A stretch of 64,000 bases of DNA from Desulfuromonadaceae bacterium. Lineage in GTDB: Bacteria > Desulfobacterota > Desulfuromonadia > Desulfuromonadales > JAHYIW01. The stretch covers positions 1 to 64,000 of the forward strand of contig JAHYIW010000007.1 of assembly GCA_019429445.1 (NCBI GenBank), read 5' to 3'. A model generated the notes under the pieces. The model made no database searches, was not told where the DNA came from, and was given only the letters and a program-made list of their open reading frames with translations. Made by a program: the position numbers and the translations under genes. Below are positions 1 through 10,700 of this stretch, in pieces (position 1 is the stretch's first letter; each line of letters begins with the position of its first letter).

Positions 1-614
<614 letters not shown>

Positions 615-701
615 ATATTCTGAAAAGATGATCTTTCTCTTTACTTACGTCTTATGACGTTTTTTCTTTTACTCGCAACTTTTTCGTTACGTCTGCTATT
701 T

Positions 702-714
702 AGTTTTCAAAGAC
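702..714 (-). promoter_or_regulatory. boxA-like antitermination element in the rRNA leader
   Basis: On the minus strand GTCTTTGAAAACT lies between the rRNA promoters and the 16S start. It resembles the boxA element (TGCTCTTTAACA type) bound by NusB/S10 in rRNA antitermination. The match is approximate, so this rests mainly on position. Confidence 0.4.
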
Positions 715-758
715 CAAGGTTTTGTCGATCCACATCGCCCTGTCGACGATGGCTTTTC

Positions 759-787
759 AGAGTATCGAAACAGTCACAGACTGTCAA
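759..787 (-). promoter_or_regulatory. rRNA operon promoter P2 (sigma-70 type)
   Basis: Minus strand: TTGACA at 782-787, a 17-base spacer, and TACTCT at 759-764. It lies about 145 bases before the 16S 5' end and 112 bases downstream of a second promoter with the same spacing. Tandem promoters are usual for rRNA operons. Confidence 0.6.
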
Positions 788-876
788 GATGTTTTGTTTG
801 CAATTTCACTTTTTCTGACACTTTCCGTTGCTTACTCATCGCCCCTAGAGTCTGGCGTTTTCTGCAACGGAGGCGA

Positions 877-905
877 ACAATACTGAAAGTCGGGATTGAT
901 GTCAA
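877..905 (-). promoter_or_regulatory. rRNA operon promoter P1 (sigma-70 type)
   Basis: Minus strand: a perfect -35 TTGACA at 900-905, a 17-base spacer and -10 TATTGT at 877-882. It lies in the 374-base space between tyrS and the 16S gene, which holds no protein gene. Confidence 0.7.
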
Positions 906-988
906 GATCTATTCGAAAGTTTTTTTATTCCCCACCGAAAAAAACCCATGTGGCCAGGGCAACCTGCTGATATTACTCTATTTAAAGA

Positions 989-2221
989 TTATCCAAGTTC
1001 TGAAAAAATAATGCGAACAAAGCGTCTTTTTCCCGTTTGTACCACATATTCACCTTGGGGACCAACCGTGTAATCCGGGCTATCAATCTTTTCGCCATCG
1101 ACCTTGACCGCCCCTTGGGTAATCAAACGACGGGCTTCACCGTTTGATTTTGTCAGTCCGGCATCGGCCAGCACCCGGCAGAGCCAGACTGGTTCGTTTT
1201 CAGTGATCCTGATCTCGGGGATGTCGTCCGGAATTTCCTTACGCTTGAATTGCTGAATAAACTCTTCCTCCGCCTGCTGTGCGACAGATTCGTCATAGAA
1301 GCGCGCGACCAGCTCACGTGCCAGCGCGCGCTTGCTTGCCAATGGATGCGCACCACCTTCCTTGCCAGCAACCCCGTCTTCCACCAGTTGCAGGGCAGCA
1401 AGGTCGACATCGGAGAGGAGCTCATAATAACGCACCATCAACGCATCAGAAATGCTCATCACCTTGCCATAGATTTCTTTGGGCGGATCGGTAATACCGA
1501 TGTAATTATGCAGCGACTTGCTCATCTTGTTGACACCATCAAGTCCTTCGAGAAGCGGCATCATCAAAACACACTGCGGTTCCTGGCCATACTGCTTTTG
1601 CAACTCGCGTCCAACCAGCAGATTAAACTTCTGATCGGTGCCCCCAATTTCCACATCGGCTTCAAGGGCGACGGAATCATACCCCTGCACCAAAGGATAG
1701 AGAAATTCATGGATGGCAATCGGCTGTTGGCCGGTATAACGCTTATGAAAATCGTCCCGCTCCAGCATCCTGGCAACAGTATGCCGTGCAGCCAGACCGA
1801 TCAGATCAGCAGCAGACAACTTACCCATCCATTCACTGTTAAAAACGACGGTGGTCTTCTGCGGGTCGAGAATTTTGAAGACCTGTTCTCGATAAGTTTC
1901 TGCGTTTGTCAGGATTTGATCGCGGGTCAGGGCTTTGCGGGTTTCATTCTTGCCGGTGGGGTCACCGATCATCGCGGTAAAATCGCCGATCAGAAACAGG
2001 ATCTGATGGCCGAGATCCTGAAATTGTTTAAGCTTCTGGATCAACACCGTATGACCGACATGCAGGTCGGGGGCAGTGGGGTCAAAACCTGCCTTGATTT
2101 TCAGCGGTCTGCCCGTCTCAAGCGACCGGGTCAGTTTTTTTTCCAGCTCGCTTTCAACCAGTATCTCGACGGCACCGCGTCGCAAAATTTCCATCTGTTC
2201 CGCTACTGACTTCATTCCCAT
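989..2221 (-). CDS. tyrS: Tyrosine--tRNA ligase
   Basis: Charges tRNA-Tyr with tyrosine in the cytoplasm. The 410-residue product has the class I signatures: HVGH (HIGH-type) near residue 53 and KMSKS near residue 230, with the tyrosine-site stretch GGTDQKFN between them. The C-terminal ~65 residues (from about NGEARRLI) form an S4-type RNA-binding domain. The length and motif spacing fit the TyrZ-like bacterial form. The start was chosen because GGAG lies 9 bases upstream; a second ATG is two codons later. It is the last gene before the rRNA operon, which runs in the same direction, with ymdB 26 bases upstream. Confidence 0.96.
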   Translation of the reverse strand: MGMKSVAEQMEILRRGAVEILVESELEKKLTRSLETGRPLKIKAGFDPTAPDLHVGHTVLIQKLKQFQDLGHQILFLIGDFTAMIGDPTGKNETRKALTRDQILTNAETYREQVFKILDPQKTTVVFNSEWMGKLSAADLIGLAARHTVARMLERDDFHKRYTGQQPIAIHEFLYPLVQGYDSVALEADVEIGGTDQKFNLLVGRELQKQYGQEPQCVLMMPLLEGLDGVNKMSKSLHNYIGITDPPKEIYGKVMSISDALMVRYYELLSDVDLAALQLVEDGVAGKEGGAHPLASKRALARELVARFYDESVAQQAEEEFIQQFKRKEIPDDIPEIRITENEPVWLCRVLADAGLTKSNGEARRLITQGAVKVDGEKIDSPDYTVGPQGEYVVQTGKRRFVRIIFSELG

Positions 2222-2247
2222 CTGTCTTTGCTCCGCACCTGCTTGAA

Positions 2248-3036
2248 TCAGTTATTTTCGACCAGTTCGTTAATCCGCATGATCGTGGTTGCACGACCGT
2301 TCTGTTCATCAATATCGATCACCACCGCATTGATCATCGGATCTTTCTTGGCGACTTCAAAACGCGTCGGCAACTGGGTGAGAAAACGCTCCGTCGCCAG
2401 CTCCTTGCGTATGCCGATGATCGAATCACGACTGCCGGTCATGCCGACATCGGTAATATATGCGGTGCCACCGGTCAGAACCCGTTCATCAGCGGTCTGG
2501 ACATGGGTATGGGTACCGACTACGGCAGAGACCCGCCCAGCGAGATAAAAACCGAGTGCCACTTTTTCGCTGGTTGCTTCAGCATGAAAATCGACCAGAA
2601 TAATCGGTGTCGTTTCACGCAGCTCGGCAATCAGCTGGTCGGCAACCAGAAAGGGGTTATCGAGCGGGCTCATAAACACTCGCCCCTCAAGGTTAAGCAC
2701 GCCGACCGCCGTCCCGCCGTTGGTGTGAAAAATACCGGCGCCACGCCCCGGAACCCCGGCAGGATAGTTGGCTGGGCGGAGCAGTTTCGGCTCACTGTCC
2801 AAAAGCGGATAAATATCCCGTTTATCCCAGATATGATTACCGGAGGTAACCACGTCGACACTCATCTTGAGCAATTCACGTGCGACATCGACGGTCATAC
2901 CGAAACCGGCAGCGGCATTTTCGCCATTGATCACCACCAGATCGATCAGATGGTGATCAATCAAACGATCAAGCTGAGTTGTCAGCGCATGTCGACCACA
3001 ACGACCCACCACATCCCCGACAAAGAGTAATTTCAT
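2248..3036 (-). CDS. ymdB: YmdB-family metallophosphoesterase (TIGR00282)
   Basis: A 262-residue calcineurin-like metallophosphatase. It shows the family blocks LLFVGDVVG (residues 3-11), [10 protein letters not shown] (37-46), TSGNHIWDK (65-73) and [11 protein letters not shown] (~148-158), which supply the di-metal ligands. Family members hydrolyse 2',3'-cyclic phosphates, and YmdB works beside RNase Y in Bacillus. Here rny is the next gene upstream, 61 bases away in the same direction, so a joint role in RNA turnover is a reasonable inference. The physiological substrate cannot be read from the sequence. Confidence 0.92.
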   Translation of the reverse strand: MKLLFVGDVVGRCGRHALTTQLDRLIDHHLIDLVVINGENAAAGFGMTVDVARELLKMSVDVVTSGNHIWDKRDIYPLLDSEPKLLRPANYPAGVPGRGAGIFHTNGGTAVGVLNLEGRVFMSPLDNPFLVADQLIAELRETTPIILVDFHAEATSEKVALGFYLAGRVSAVVGTHTHVQTADERVLTGGTAYITDVGMTGSRDSIIGIRKELATERFLTQLPTRFEVAKKDPMINAVVIDIDEQNGRATTIMRINELVENN

Positions 3037-3097
3037 ATTGTCATCCCCAGGCGTGACGGTGAAGCTGGCATTCTGCCGAGCTGACGATGGTTATTCA

Positions 3098-4666
3098 TTA
3101 TTTGGCATATTCCGTTGCCCGCGTTTCGCGCACGACATTAACCTTGATCTGTCCGGGATAAGTCATTTCATCCTCCACCTTGCGGGCAATATCTTTGGCC
3201 AGCACATGGGCCTGGGCATCGGAAATTCTGTCGCTGGCAACCATGATCCGTATCTCGCGACCGGCCTGAATCGCGTAGCAGCTGGTAACGCCGTCGAACG
3301 ATGTACCGATCCGCTCCAGATCGCGCAAGCGCTTGACGTAGGTTTCCAACATCTCCCGGCGTGCGCCCGGACGCGCCCCGGAAAGGGCATCTGCGGCCTG
3401 GACCAGCACCGCCATGATCGTCTCGGGTTTTTCATCTTCATGGTGAGCGCCGATGGCATGAACAATCTTCGGAGTCTCACCGTATTTGCGCGCCAGATCG
3501 GCACCGATAACCGCGTGCGAACCTTCAATCTCATGGTCAACAGCTTTGCCGATATCGTGCAGCAACCCGGCCCGTTTTGCCTGTTTTACGTTAACGCCAA
3601 CTTCGGAGGCCAGAATACCACACAGGAAGGCAACTTCGAGGGAATGCTGCAACGCGTTCTGCCCGTAAGACGTTCGGTAGCGCAGGCACCCGATCAGTTT
3701 AAGTATTTCCGGATGAATGCCATGTACACCGACATCAAAGGTCGCCTGCTCCCCCGCCTCGCGGATCGCTTCATCAACGTCCTGCTGTGCCTTGGCGACC
3801 ACCTCTTCAATCCGCGTTGGATGAATCCGTCCATCAGCGATCAAACGCTCCAGCGACAGACGGGCAACTTCCCGCCGTACCGGGTTGAATCCGGAAATAA
3901 TCACCGCCTCCGGCGTATCGTCGATGATCAGGTCGATGCCGGTCGCGGCCTCAATGGCGCGAATATTTCGTCCTTCGCGCCCGATGATCCGCCCTTTCAT
4001 TTCGTCGGCAGGGAGCGGCACCACGCTCACCGTCTTCTCGGCCACATAATCACCGGCATAGCGCTGGATGGCCAGGGAGAGAATCTCTTTTGATTTTTTG
4101 TCAGCAGTCTCGCGAGCTTCATCCTCAATCTGTTTGATCAGTTTGGCAGAATCGTGCCGGGCTTCACTCTCGATCGATGCAAGCAGCTCTTGCTTCGCTT
4201 CTTCGGCACTCATGCCACTGACTCTTTCCAGTTCATGCTGCCGTTCGGCGATCAACAAATTAACCTCGCTTTCACGTTTCTGAACAGCAGCTTCTTTGGC
4301 AAAAAACTCCTTTTCCTGCTGACTGAGCTGTTCTTCCCGCTCATCGGCCTGTGCTAGCTTGCGATCAAGCTGTTCCTCTTTCTGTACCACGCGTTTTTCT
4401 TGTAACTGAATTTCACGGCGTAGCTCCCGTGCTTCTTTTTCCCATTCGGCCTTCCCTTCCAGAACAGCATCCTTGGCCTGAATGACTGCCTCTTTACGGA
4501 TGGTATCGGCTTCTTTTTTGGCATCTTCGACAGTCTTGACGGCCAGCTCTTCGGCACTGGCCAACTTCCCTTCACCAACCTTGCGGCGCAACAACATCCC
4601 GACAAAAACACCTGCGCCGAGTGCGGCAACCGTTGCCAGAATGATATGAATCAGTTCGATTTTCAC
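3098..4666 (-). CDS. rny: Ribonuclease Y
   Basis: Membrane-anchored endoribonuclease that starts mRNA decay. The product is 522 residues, the usual family length. In order: one N-terminal membrane segment (residues ~4-24), a long charged coiled coil (~30-200), a KH RNA-binding domain with [15 protein letters not shown], and an HD domain with the metal-binding GLLHDIGKA. The start is GTG at 4664-4666, because AAGGAGG lies 8 bases upstream. An open frame extends another 50 codons upstream to 4816 but has no ribosome site and would spoil the membrane anchor. It is followed downstream by ymdB. Confidence 0.95.
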   Translation of the reverse strand: MKIELIHIILATVAALGAGVFVGMLLRRKVGEGKLASAEELAVKTVEDAKKEADTIRKEAVIQAKDAVLEGKAEWEKEARELRREIQLQEKRVVQKEEQLDRKLAQADEREEQLSQQEKEFFAKEAAVQKRESEVNLLIAERQHELERVSGMSAEEAKQELLASIESEARHDSAKLIKQIEDEARETADKKSKEILSLAIQRYAGDYVAEKTVSVVPLPADEMKGRIIGREGRNIRAIEAATGIDLIIDDTPEAVIISGFNPVRREVARLSLERLIADGRIHPTRIEEVVAKAQQDVDEAIREAGEQATFDVGVHGIHPEILKLIGCLRYRTSYGQNALQHSLEVAFLCGILASEVGVNVKQAKRAGLLHDIGKAVDHEIEGSHAVIGADLARKYGETPKIVHAIGAHHEDEKPETIMAVLVQAADALSGARPGARREMLETYVKRLRDLERIGTSFDGVTSCYAIQAGREIRIMVASDRISDAQAHVLAKDIARKVEDEMTYPGQIKVNVVRETRATEYAK

Positions 4667-4709
4667 AACCCAACCTCCTTGCTTGTTATGCCGTGCGGCA
4701 ATAACTATA

Positions 4710-5267
4710 TTAATCCGGGAAACGTTGAATGGTTTCCTCGGTAACCAGCACATTGAGACGCTGATCATGTTCCTCGGCCGACAGCGCATCAACCAGTTGC
4801 ACCCGATAAGCAACACCGACTGCTGTCTGTTTCTTCAACCGGGCCAGGACCCGATCATAATAGCCCTTACCATAACCAAGCCGGTGACCGTTACCATCGA
4901 ATGCAACACCGGGAACCACCAGCAAATCGATCTGTGCAACCGCGACAACCTCACCGGCGAGTGGTTCCGCGACACCGAAGCGTCCCGGATACAACTGCGC
5001 CAGAGAGGTCACGACAAGAAAATCAATTTCGGCATCACGAACACGGGGGAAAACGACTCGCTTCGCGGCGCCGAGTGCTGCGGGCAACAGTTCTGAGATG
5101 TCAACCTCATTACGAATCGGGCTGTACAACGCGACGGTACGCGCCGCCAGGTATTCGGGCAGTTGCGTCAAACGCCGGACAATCAACCGGCTGGCGCGAT
5201 CGCATTCTTCAGGCGATAACGCCTCACGCCGTGCCAGTTGCCGTTGGCGAACAGATATTTTCGGCAC
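4710..5267 (-). CDS. 5-formyltetrahydrofolate cyclo-ligase
   Basis: Converts 5-formyl-THF to 5,10-methenyl-THF with ATP, returning storage folate to one-carbon metabolism. The diagnostic C-terminal motif [13 protein letters not shown] is present, together with an N-terminal basic stretch ([10 protein letters not shown]) and YSPIRNEVD. The GTG start at 5267 is preferred: it has GGAG 6 bases upstream and gives 185 residues, typical for the family. The frame stays open to a TTG at 5318, but that would run into the candidate RNA gene just upstream and lacks a ribosome site. The order zapA, small RNA, 5-FCL gene matches that found in many proteobacteria. Confidence 0.92.
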   Translation of the reverse strand: MPKISVRQRQLARREALSPEECDRASRLIVRRLTQLPEYLAARTVALYSPIRNEVDISELLPAALGAAKRVVFPRVRDAEIDFLVVTSLAQLYPGRFGVAEPLAGEVVAVAQIDLLVVPGVAFDGNGHRLGYGKGYYDRVLARLKKQTAVGVAYRVQLVDALSAEEHDQRLNVLVTEETIQRFPD

Positions 5268-5322
5268 TCGGAGCTCCGTTTCAACAGCGGTCTCCGTATC
5301 GGGGGGATTTCCACGCAAGGAA

Positions 5323-5556
5323 GGCAGGTTCGATTTAGTCGGTCTCGTTCACCACGGTGAACGAATCGTGTCAGGTCGATCTCGTCAACTGTGCTCCGTC
5401 GACGAGCCGTTCGGAAGCAGCAATGCGCACTCCCGAACTACGTAATGAAGGCATATTTTTCAACTATTACCATCATGTCTATCATCGACCAAGCGCGTCG
5501 CGCGGCTGCTGGCCGCCAACGATAACACCCTGTAACGGGCGAATTGAACCTCTGCC
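5323..5556 (-). ncRNA. ssrS: Structured RNA between zapA and the 5-FCL gene, candidate 6S RNA
   Basis: The 289 bases between zapA and the 5-FCL gene hold no protein gene but fold strongly on the minus strand. The ends pair: GGCAG/CTGCC (5552-5556 with 5323-5327), then GTTC/GAAC, then ATT/AAT. An inner 7-bp stem GGTCGAT/ATCGACC lies further in. On the 3' side is the small hairpin CGTTCAC-CGTG-GTGAACG, where 6S RNA commonly has one. Two further hairpins occupy the middle. 6S RNA binds sigma-70 RNA polymerase and often sits in exactly this position. The length (~234) is greater than usual and the middle is not a simple rod, so the identity is only probable. Confidence 0.45.
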
Positions 5557-5607
5557 AATCTATTTGAAAATCTCCGTCGCTACGGAGGAATGAGCTGCCC
5601 GCAAACA

Positions 5608-5922
5608 TCAGCTGTCGAAGAGTCCCGGTTCCGCCGGAGCCGCAACCCTGCTCGCCTCTTCCATTTGCTCCACCAGCGCCGTCAGGCGCTGTTCAGTTTC
5701 GCCATCCAGACATGCGCCAGAATCACGCAGTCGCAAATAGCTCCCGGACACATTAAACAACGCCAGAATCACGGTCCGTAATGAATCTACAGAACTATGC
5801 ACCCGGGCAAGTTCGATGCGTTCATTGACAAACGCGGCAACACGCTGGGCCTCGGCAGGAGAAGCATCGCTCCGGAGCGTAAACTGTTGCCCGCAAATCG
5901 TGACCTGCACGGCGTGCTTCAC
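5608..5922 (-). CDS. zapA: Cell division protein ZapA
   Basis: A 104-residue FtsZ-ring-associated protein that bundles FtsZ filaments at mid-cell. It shows the family N-terminus (VTICGQQFTLRSDASPAEAQRVAAFVN), then a helical region and a C-terminal coiled coil (LTALVEQMEEA). It overlaps the upstream zapB by 4 bases (ATGA), so the two are translationally coupled. The structured RNA follows it. Confidence 0.9.
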   Translation of the reverse strand: MKHAVQVTICGQQFTLRSDASPAEAQRVAAFVNERIELARVHSSVDSLRTVILALFNVSGSYLRLRDSGACLDGETEQRLTALVEQMEEASRVAAPAEPGLFDS

Positions 5923-6110
5923 GACGTCTCCCGTTCAATCGCATTGAGCTTGTCGAGGATTTCGTCCAGTTCGGTTTTCAGTCGTTCACGATCCGCCACC
6001 AGCGCCTGCTTGTCAGCCAGCAACAACCGGTTCTCCTGTTGCAGCCGCTGGTGCCGCGCGAGTAACGCCACGGATTGTTGTTCCAGACGTTCGATCAGTT
6101 TTATCGTCAT
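5919..6110 (-). CDS. zapB: Small coiled-coil cell division protein, ZapB-like
   Basis: A 63-residue product that is almost entirely one charged coiled coil rich in Leu, Gln, Arg and Glu (for example RHQRLQQENRLLLADKQAL). ZapB binds ZapA and stabilises the Z ring. The 4-base overlap with zapA supports a joint role. Short coiled coils are hard to identify by sequence alone, so the name rests on position as well as composition. Confidence 0.75.
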   Translation of the reverse strand: MTIKLIERLEQQSVALLARHQRLQQENRLLLADKQALVADRERLKTELDEILDKLNAIERETS

Positions 6111-6169
6111 AACTCAAAACAACTCATTTGAGTTTACATAGTAAAAAAGCTGTCCGCTAAAGTCAAGAA

Positions 6170-7402
6170 TCATTCCTCCTCGCCGAACAACGCCGCAACA
6201 AATAGTTCCGGGTCAAACGGGCGCAAATCATCAACTTGCTCACCGATCCCGACAAAACGAACCGGGATGCCAAGTTCGGCCCCAATCGCGATGACAATTC
6301 CGCCCTTGGCGGTGCCGTCCAACTTGGTCAACACGAGGCCATTCACCTCGACCATCGCGGCGAAAATCTTCGCCTGCGACAAAGCATTCTGACCGGTGGT
6401 GGCATCAAGAACCAGCAGCGTTTCGTGTGGCGCGCCAGGAATCTCGCGCTCCAGCACTCGCCGGATCTTCTTCAATTCTTCCATCAGATTGACTTTGGTG
6501 TGCAATCGTCCCGCAGTATCCAGAATCAGCACATCAGCCTTGCGCGCAACTGCCGCTTTCGCCGCGTCAAACGCAACGGCGCCCGGATCCGCGCCCTCGC
6601 CGTGACGAACGACGTCAGCCCCGGCCCGCTTGCCCCAAATTGTCAACTGCTCCGCCGCCGCCGCACGAAAGGTGTCCCCGGCACCGATGACCACCTTTTT
6701 CCCTTCAGCAACCAGCCGCGCGGCCAACTTGCCAATCGTTGTCGTCTTGCCAACCCCGTTCACACCAACGACCATGATGACACTCGGCTGCGCTGAATCG
6801 AGATTGAAAGGGCTCGCAGAGGACTTGAGGCGGCTACTTATCTCCTCTCGCAACAGCTTTTTAACCGTCGCAGCTTCTTTCAACTCGCCGCGCTGGGCGC
6901 GTAAACTGACGGCCTGCACCAGTCCCTGCGTCGTCTTCATTCCCAGATCGGCGGTGATCAGGATTTCTTCCAGTTCCTCCAACAGCGCATCGTCAATCGC
7001 CCCCCCCCCCAGCAGGCTATCGATCCGACCAACCAGCACAGCGTTGGTCTTCGCCAGCCCGGAACGCATGCGCCGCAACAAGCCATCTGGCGTCTCCACC
7101 CGCGCAGACAAATCTGGCTCTGCTGCCGTTAAAGGCATATCAACGGCGGCAACCGGGGCGGCATTCGGCTCATCAGCTGCCTTTTCTGCTGCTGCCAAAG
7201 GGGCATTCTCACCTGCCGGAGCTTTGCGTGTCACGCGCAGCAAGGCCAGGACAAGGACGGCAACGAGCAGCGTCGCCGTCAGATAAATCGTCACCAGAGC
7301 CGCCAGTTGACAATACTCCTGCGGAACGCCGATGTGCGCCAACGCCCCTGTCAACACGACCATTAATTGAGAAAAAACTTCCATTATTCCGTTAAACTCC
7401 AA
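6170..7402 (-). CDS. ftsY: Signal recognition particle receptor FtsY, membrane-anchored form
   Basis: GTPase receptor that docks the SRP-ribosome complex at the inner membrane. The 410-residue product has a clear hydrophobic segment at about residues 33-60, then a short Ala/Glu-rich A region, then the NG domain: GVNGVGKTTTIGKLA (P loop), DTFRAAAAEQL, DTAGRLHTKVN and TKLDGTAKGG. The transmembrane N-terminus is a variant; many FtsY proteins bind membranes only peripherally. Codons for the Gly-Gly-Gly near residue 130 form a run of 11 G at 7000-7010, a possible slippage site. It belongs to the smc-roadblock-ftsY group with short gaps. Confidence 0.96.
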   Translation of the reverse strand: MEFNGIMEVFSQLMVVLTGALAHIGVPQEYCQLAALVTIYLTATLLVAVLVLALLRVTRKAPAGENAPLAAAEKAADEPNAAPVAAVDMPLTAAEPDLSARVETPDGLLRRMRSGLAKTNAVLVGRIDSLLGGGAIDDALLEELEEILITADLGMKTTQGLVQAVSLRAQRGELKEAATVKKLLREEISSRLKSSASPFNLDSAQPSVIMVVGVNGVGKTTTIGKLAARLVAEGKKVVIGAGDTFRAAAAEQLTIWGKRAGADVVRHGEGADPGAVAFDAAKAAVARKADVLILDTAGRLHTKVNLMEELKKIRRVLEREIPGAPHETLLVLDATTGQNALSQAKIFAAMVEVNGLVLTKLDGTAKGGIVIAIGAELGIPVRFVGIGEQVDDLRPFDPELFVAALFGEEE

Positions 7403-7409
7403 TCTACGA

Positions 7410-7775
7410 TTAACAAAGAACTTCGGAGCGCAACGCTTTCACACAGCGACGTGCTTCGAAAAGTGCACGTCCCAGCACGGTATCGTTGCGCTCCATGACG
7501 AAGACCATAAAATAATCGGCGGTGATCGGCAGGATCATTGTATGTGCCAGATTGGTGACAACAACGATCTCTTCCAGGTCATTCCCTTCCAGAGCCTTGA
7601 CCACCTGACGAAAATGACTGAGGATCACCCCCTGATGAGCACCGATAATTTTGATTTCAAAATCATCCATACGCGATACCTGATCGACCGCCTCCCCTTC
7701 CCAGTCAGCGACAATGGCCCCTCGTGCCCCGTCAATGCTGTCGATCAAGCGACCCAATAGTTCTTTAAATGGCAT
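7410..7775 (-). CDS. Roadblock/LC7 domain protein
   Basis: A 121-residue single-domain protein with the roadblock pattern: an N-terminal helix, GARGAIVADWEGEAVDQV, a helix with SHFRQVVKAL, a strand pair EEIVVVTN..HTMILPI, and YFMVFVMERNDTVLGRALFEAR. Relatives include MglB, which regulates small GTPases. It lies 7 bases upstream of ftsY and 2 bases downstream of smc, so all three are probably co-transcribed. A role as partner of a GTPase is inference; no MglA-like gene is visible in the window. Confidence 0.85.
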   Translation of the reverse strand: MPFKELLGRLIDSIDGARGAIVADWEGEAVDQVSRMDDFEIKIIGAHQGVILSHFRQVVKALEGNDLEEIVVVTNLAHTMILPITADYFMVFVMERNDTVLGRALFEARRCVKALRSEVLC

Positions 7776-7777
7776 GG

Positions 7778-10700
7778 TTAGCTCGCAAGCGCGTTAATTT
7801 GCACTGAAACCAGTTTCGAGACCCCCGGTTCCTCCATCGTTACTCCATAAAGGGTATCGGCGATCTCCATCGTGCGTTTGTTGTGCGTGATGATAATAAA
7901 TTGCGACAGAGTGGACATCTCGCGCACCATCTCGTTGAAACGCCCGATATTGGCATCATCGAGCGGGGCATCAACCTCATCGAGCATGCAAAACGGCGAG
8001 GGTTTGATGAGAAAGATCGAAAAAATCAGCGCGACCGCAGTCAACGCTTTCTCGCCACCGGATAACAGACCAACACTTTGTAATTTTTTCCCCGGCGGTT
8101 GAGCGACGATCTCGATCCCGGTTTCGAGCAGATCGTTTTCATCGGTCAGTACCAGCTCGGCGCGTCCGCCGCGAAAGAGCTGCGGAAAAACGTCCTTGAA
8201 GTTTTCATTGACCTGCTCGAACATCTCCTTGAAACGTTTGCGAGTCGTGCGATTGATCTTGCCAATCGCCTGCTGGAGACCGTCCATCGATTGACGTAAA
8301 TCATCTTGCTGTTCGGTCAGAAAACCACTGCGCTCTTCAAGCTCACGATATTCTTCGATGGCAGTCAGATTGACCTCCCCCAACAGCTCAATCTGCCGTC
8401 GCAACACGTCCATCCGCCCGGCGGCCAGATCACTGTTAAACTCCGCTGCGGGCAAGACCGCTTCAGCGAGGTCGATGCGGTAGCGCTCCAGAATCGCCTG
8501 ACGTAAATGCTCCGCCTCAATTTCCTGTTCGCGCAACCGCAGCTGCAACGCCGCCAGACTCTCCCGGGTGGCATTGACCTGGGTGCGTAGTTCCTTCAAC
8601 CGCGATTCACAACTTGCGATGGCACGCGCAGCGAGTTCAAAAGCATCCCGCTGGGCATCAAAAGCGGCTTTTTCCGCAAGACGGAGATTGAACCGTTGCG
8701 CCAGTTCAGCGCGCAATCGCTGCTGTTCTTGTTGCAAGCGTGCGCGCTCCTCGCGCCCCTCTTCAGCCTGACTCAGCAGCAGAACTTTCCGCCCCCGCAA
8801 TTCTTCGCGCATCTGTCGCAAACGGGTGACACCCTGCTTCTCGGCTTCTTCGCGTTCCCGCAGCCCGGCAACCGCTACCCTGGCGGTTGTTACCTGCTCT
8901 CGGGTCTGCTCGATAGCACCGCGCAACCCCTGCAACTCGGACTGCAACGCCGCCACCGCTTCTTCGCGAAGAAGTTTATCCCGCTCCTGCTCCAGTCGCC
9001 CGGTTCCGGCGGTCTGCTGACGTCGAACCAGCTCTTCCCGCTCTTCATGCAACTGTCCCTCTTCCAGTTGCAGCACCTCAACCCGCTCCTGAAAACGCGC
9101 CACCTCGGACTGCAACCGTGCCAGTTCACGTTCGTTGTCCACTACCTTCCGTTCTTTGTGGCGCAGCCCGGCATCGATCTCCCCCTGACGCTCTTCCGCC
9201 ACCTTCAGTTCGTTGCGCAGCCCCTGCCGCTCAGATTGCAATTTTTCGACTTCAGCGACCAGCCGGGTCACCTGAGCGGCCAGCTCCTTCATCTCCCGCT
9301 TTTTGTGCAGCACCCCCTGTTGCAACGCCTGTTTGCCACCACCGCTCAACGCCCCAGCGGAGGTCAGCACATCACCTGCTTCAGTCACCAGGATCACCCC
9401 GTCCGGGAGCTGCTGATCGGTCAGATACGGTTGCAGGTCTGCGACCAGGTAGATGTCGGCCAGCAAATTTTCAACCTGCGTCGCCGTTGCATCACGGGGC
9501 TTAACCAGTTCGGAGAGGGGCGTACCGGCGGCAAAAACGCTTCTCCCGGACTTGAAGCCGGGGAGCAGAAAGGTGCAACGCCCTTCCTTGCGCCGCAGAT
9601 AATCAAGCGCCTCAGTCGCCGCCGCGACCTCCTGCGTCAACAATGCCTGCAGACGCTCCCCCAGCACTGCCTCAACCGCCGCTTCATAGCGCGCCGGAAC
9701 TTCCAGCACATCGGCTGCGATGCCATCGAAACGCTGGTTCAGTTCGGTGTCACGCAGCAGCGACTTAACTCCGGCACCGTAACCTTCAAAACTTTTTTCC
9801 AGCTGACGCAGCGATTCCAGCCGCGAATGATAGCGATTATATTCTTCGCGTTTGAGGAGCAGTTCTGCTTCGTTTTCGTCGGAGCTCAGCCGCAGTTGAC
9901 GCATCAGCTCATGCAGTTCATCGCGCTCACGTTGCAGATCACCGCGCCGGATGCGCATCTCGTGCAAACCGGCATCGAGCGACGCCAACTCGGTACTGGC
10001 CGCGTCCCAGCGCTCCCGTACCGCCACCGTTTCATGCCGGTTGCGCGCCTCGCGATCATCCAGGGAGAGCAGCTGTTTTTGCGCCTCTTCATGTTGTGCG
10101 CCAAGCCGCGACAGTTCGTTGAGCATCGCATAGAGGTCGGTGCGCGCCTGATCGAGACGCGCGGACAAGGCAGCTTCCTGCTCCTCAAGGACCGCCGCGT
10201 TGTGGGTGGCTTCTTCAAGGCGGCGGGTCTCGGTAACCAGCCGTTCGCCAAGGTCTTCGCGTCCTGCGGTCAGTGTTTGCGCCTCCACCTCAAGCTCCCC
10301 CAGCCGCCGGTCACAGTCGTTGGCCTCGGCGAGCAGGCGTTCACCGCGCAACGCCAGGCTGTCCGCTTCCTTGCCACTGAATTCGATCCGGTTTTCGTCG
10401 TTTTGAATTTCGGCGGTCAGGGCAAAGAGTTTTTCCTGAACAGCTGAGAGGTTTTTTTCCTGCTCGGTCTGGGTCAGGCGCAGGTTTTCCAGCTCAAGCT
10501 CATGTTGCAGCAGCTGCGCGGACAGACGCTCGTGTTCCGCCTGTTGCATCCCCTCATTGCTCAGTGCCGCAGCACTGGCCTGGCGCAGCTCAAGGAACTT
10601 TTCCAGCGCAAAGCGGGTTTCGATCCCCTTGAGCTCCTCACGCAGCGTCCGGTAACGTTCCGCTTTTTTTGCCTGCCGATTCAAACTGTTAAGCTGACGC

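Noticed and set aside
1250-2209. 319-codon open frame antisense to tyrS
   Set aside because: Shadow of the tyrS reading frame; the product resembles no protein family.
8696-10447. 583-codon open frame antisense to smc
   Set aside because: It lies fully inside the clear smc gene, has no ribosome site or recognisable domain, and its composition reflects the third-position bias of smc codons.
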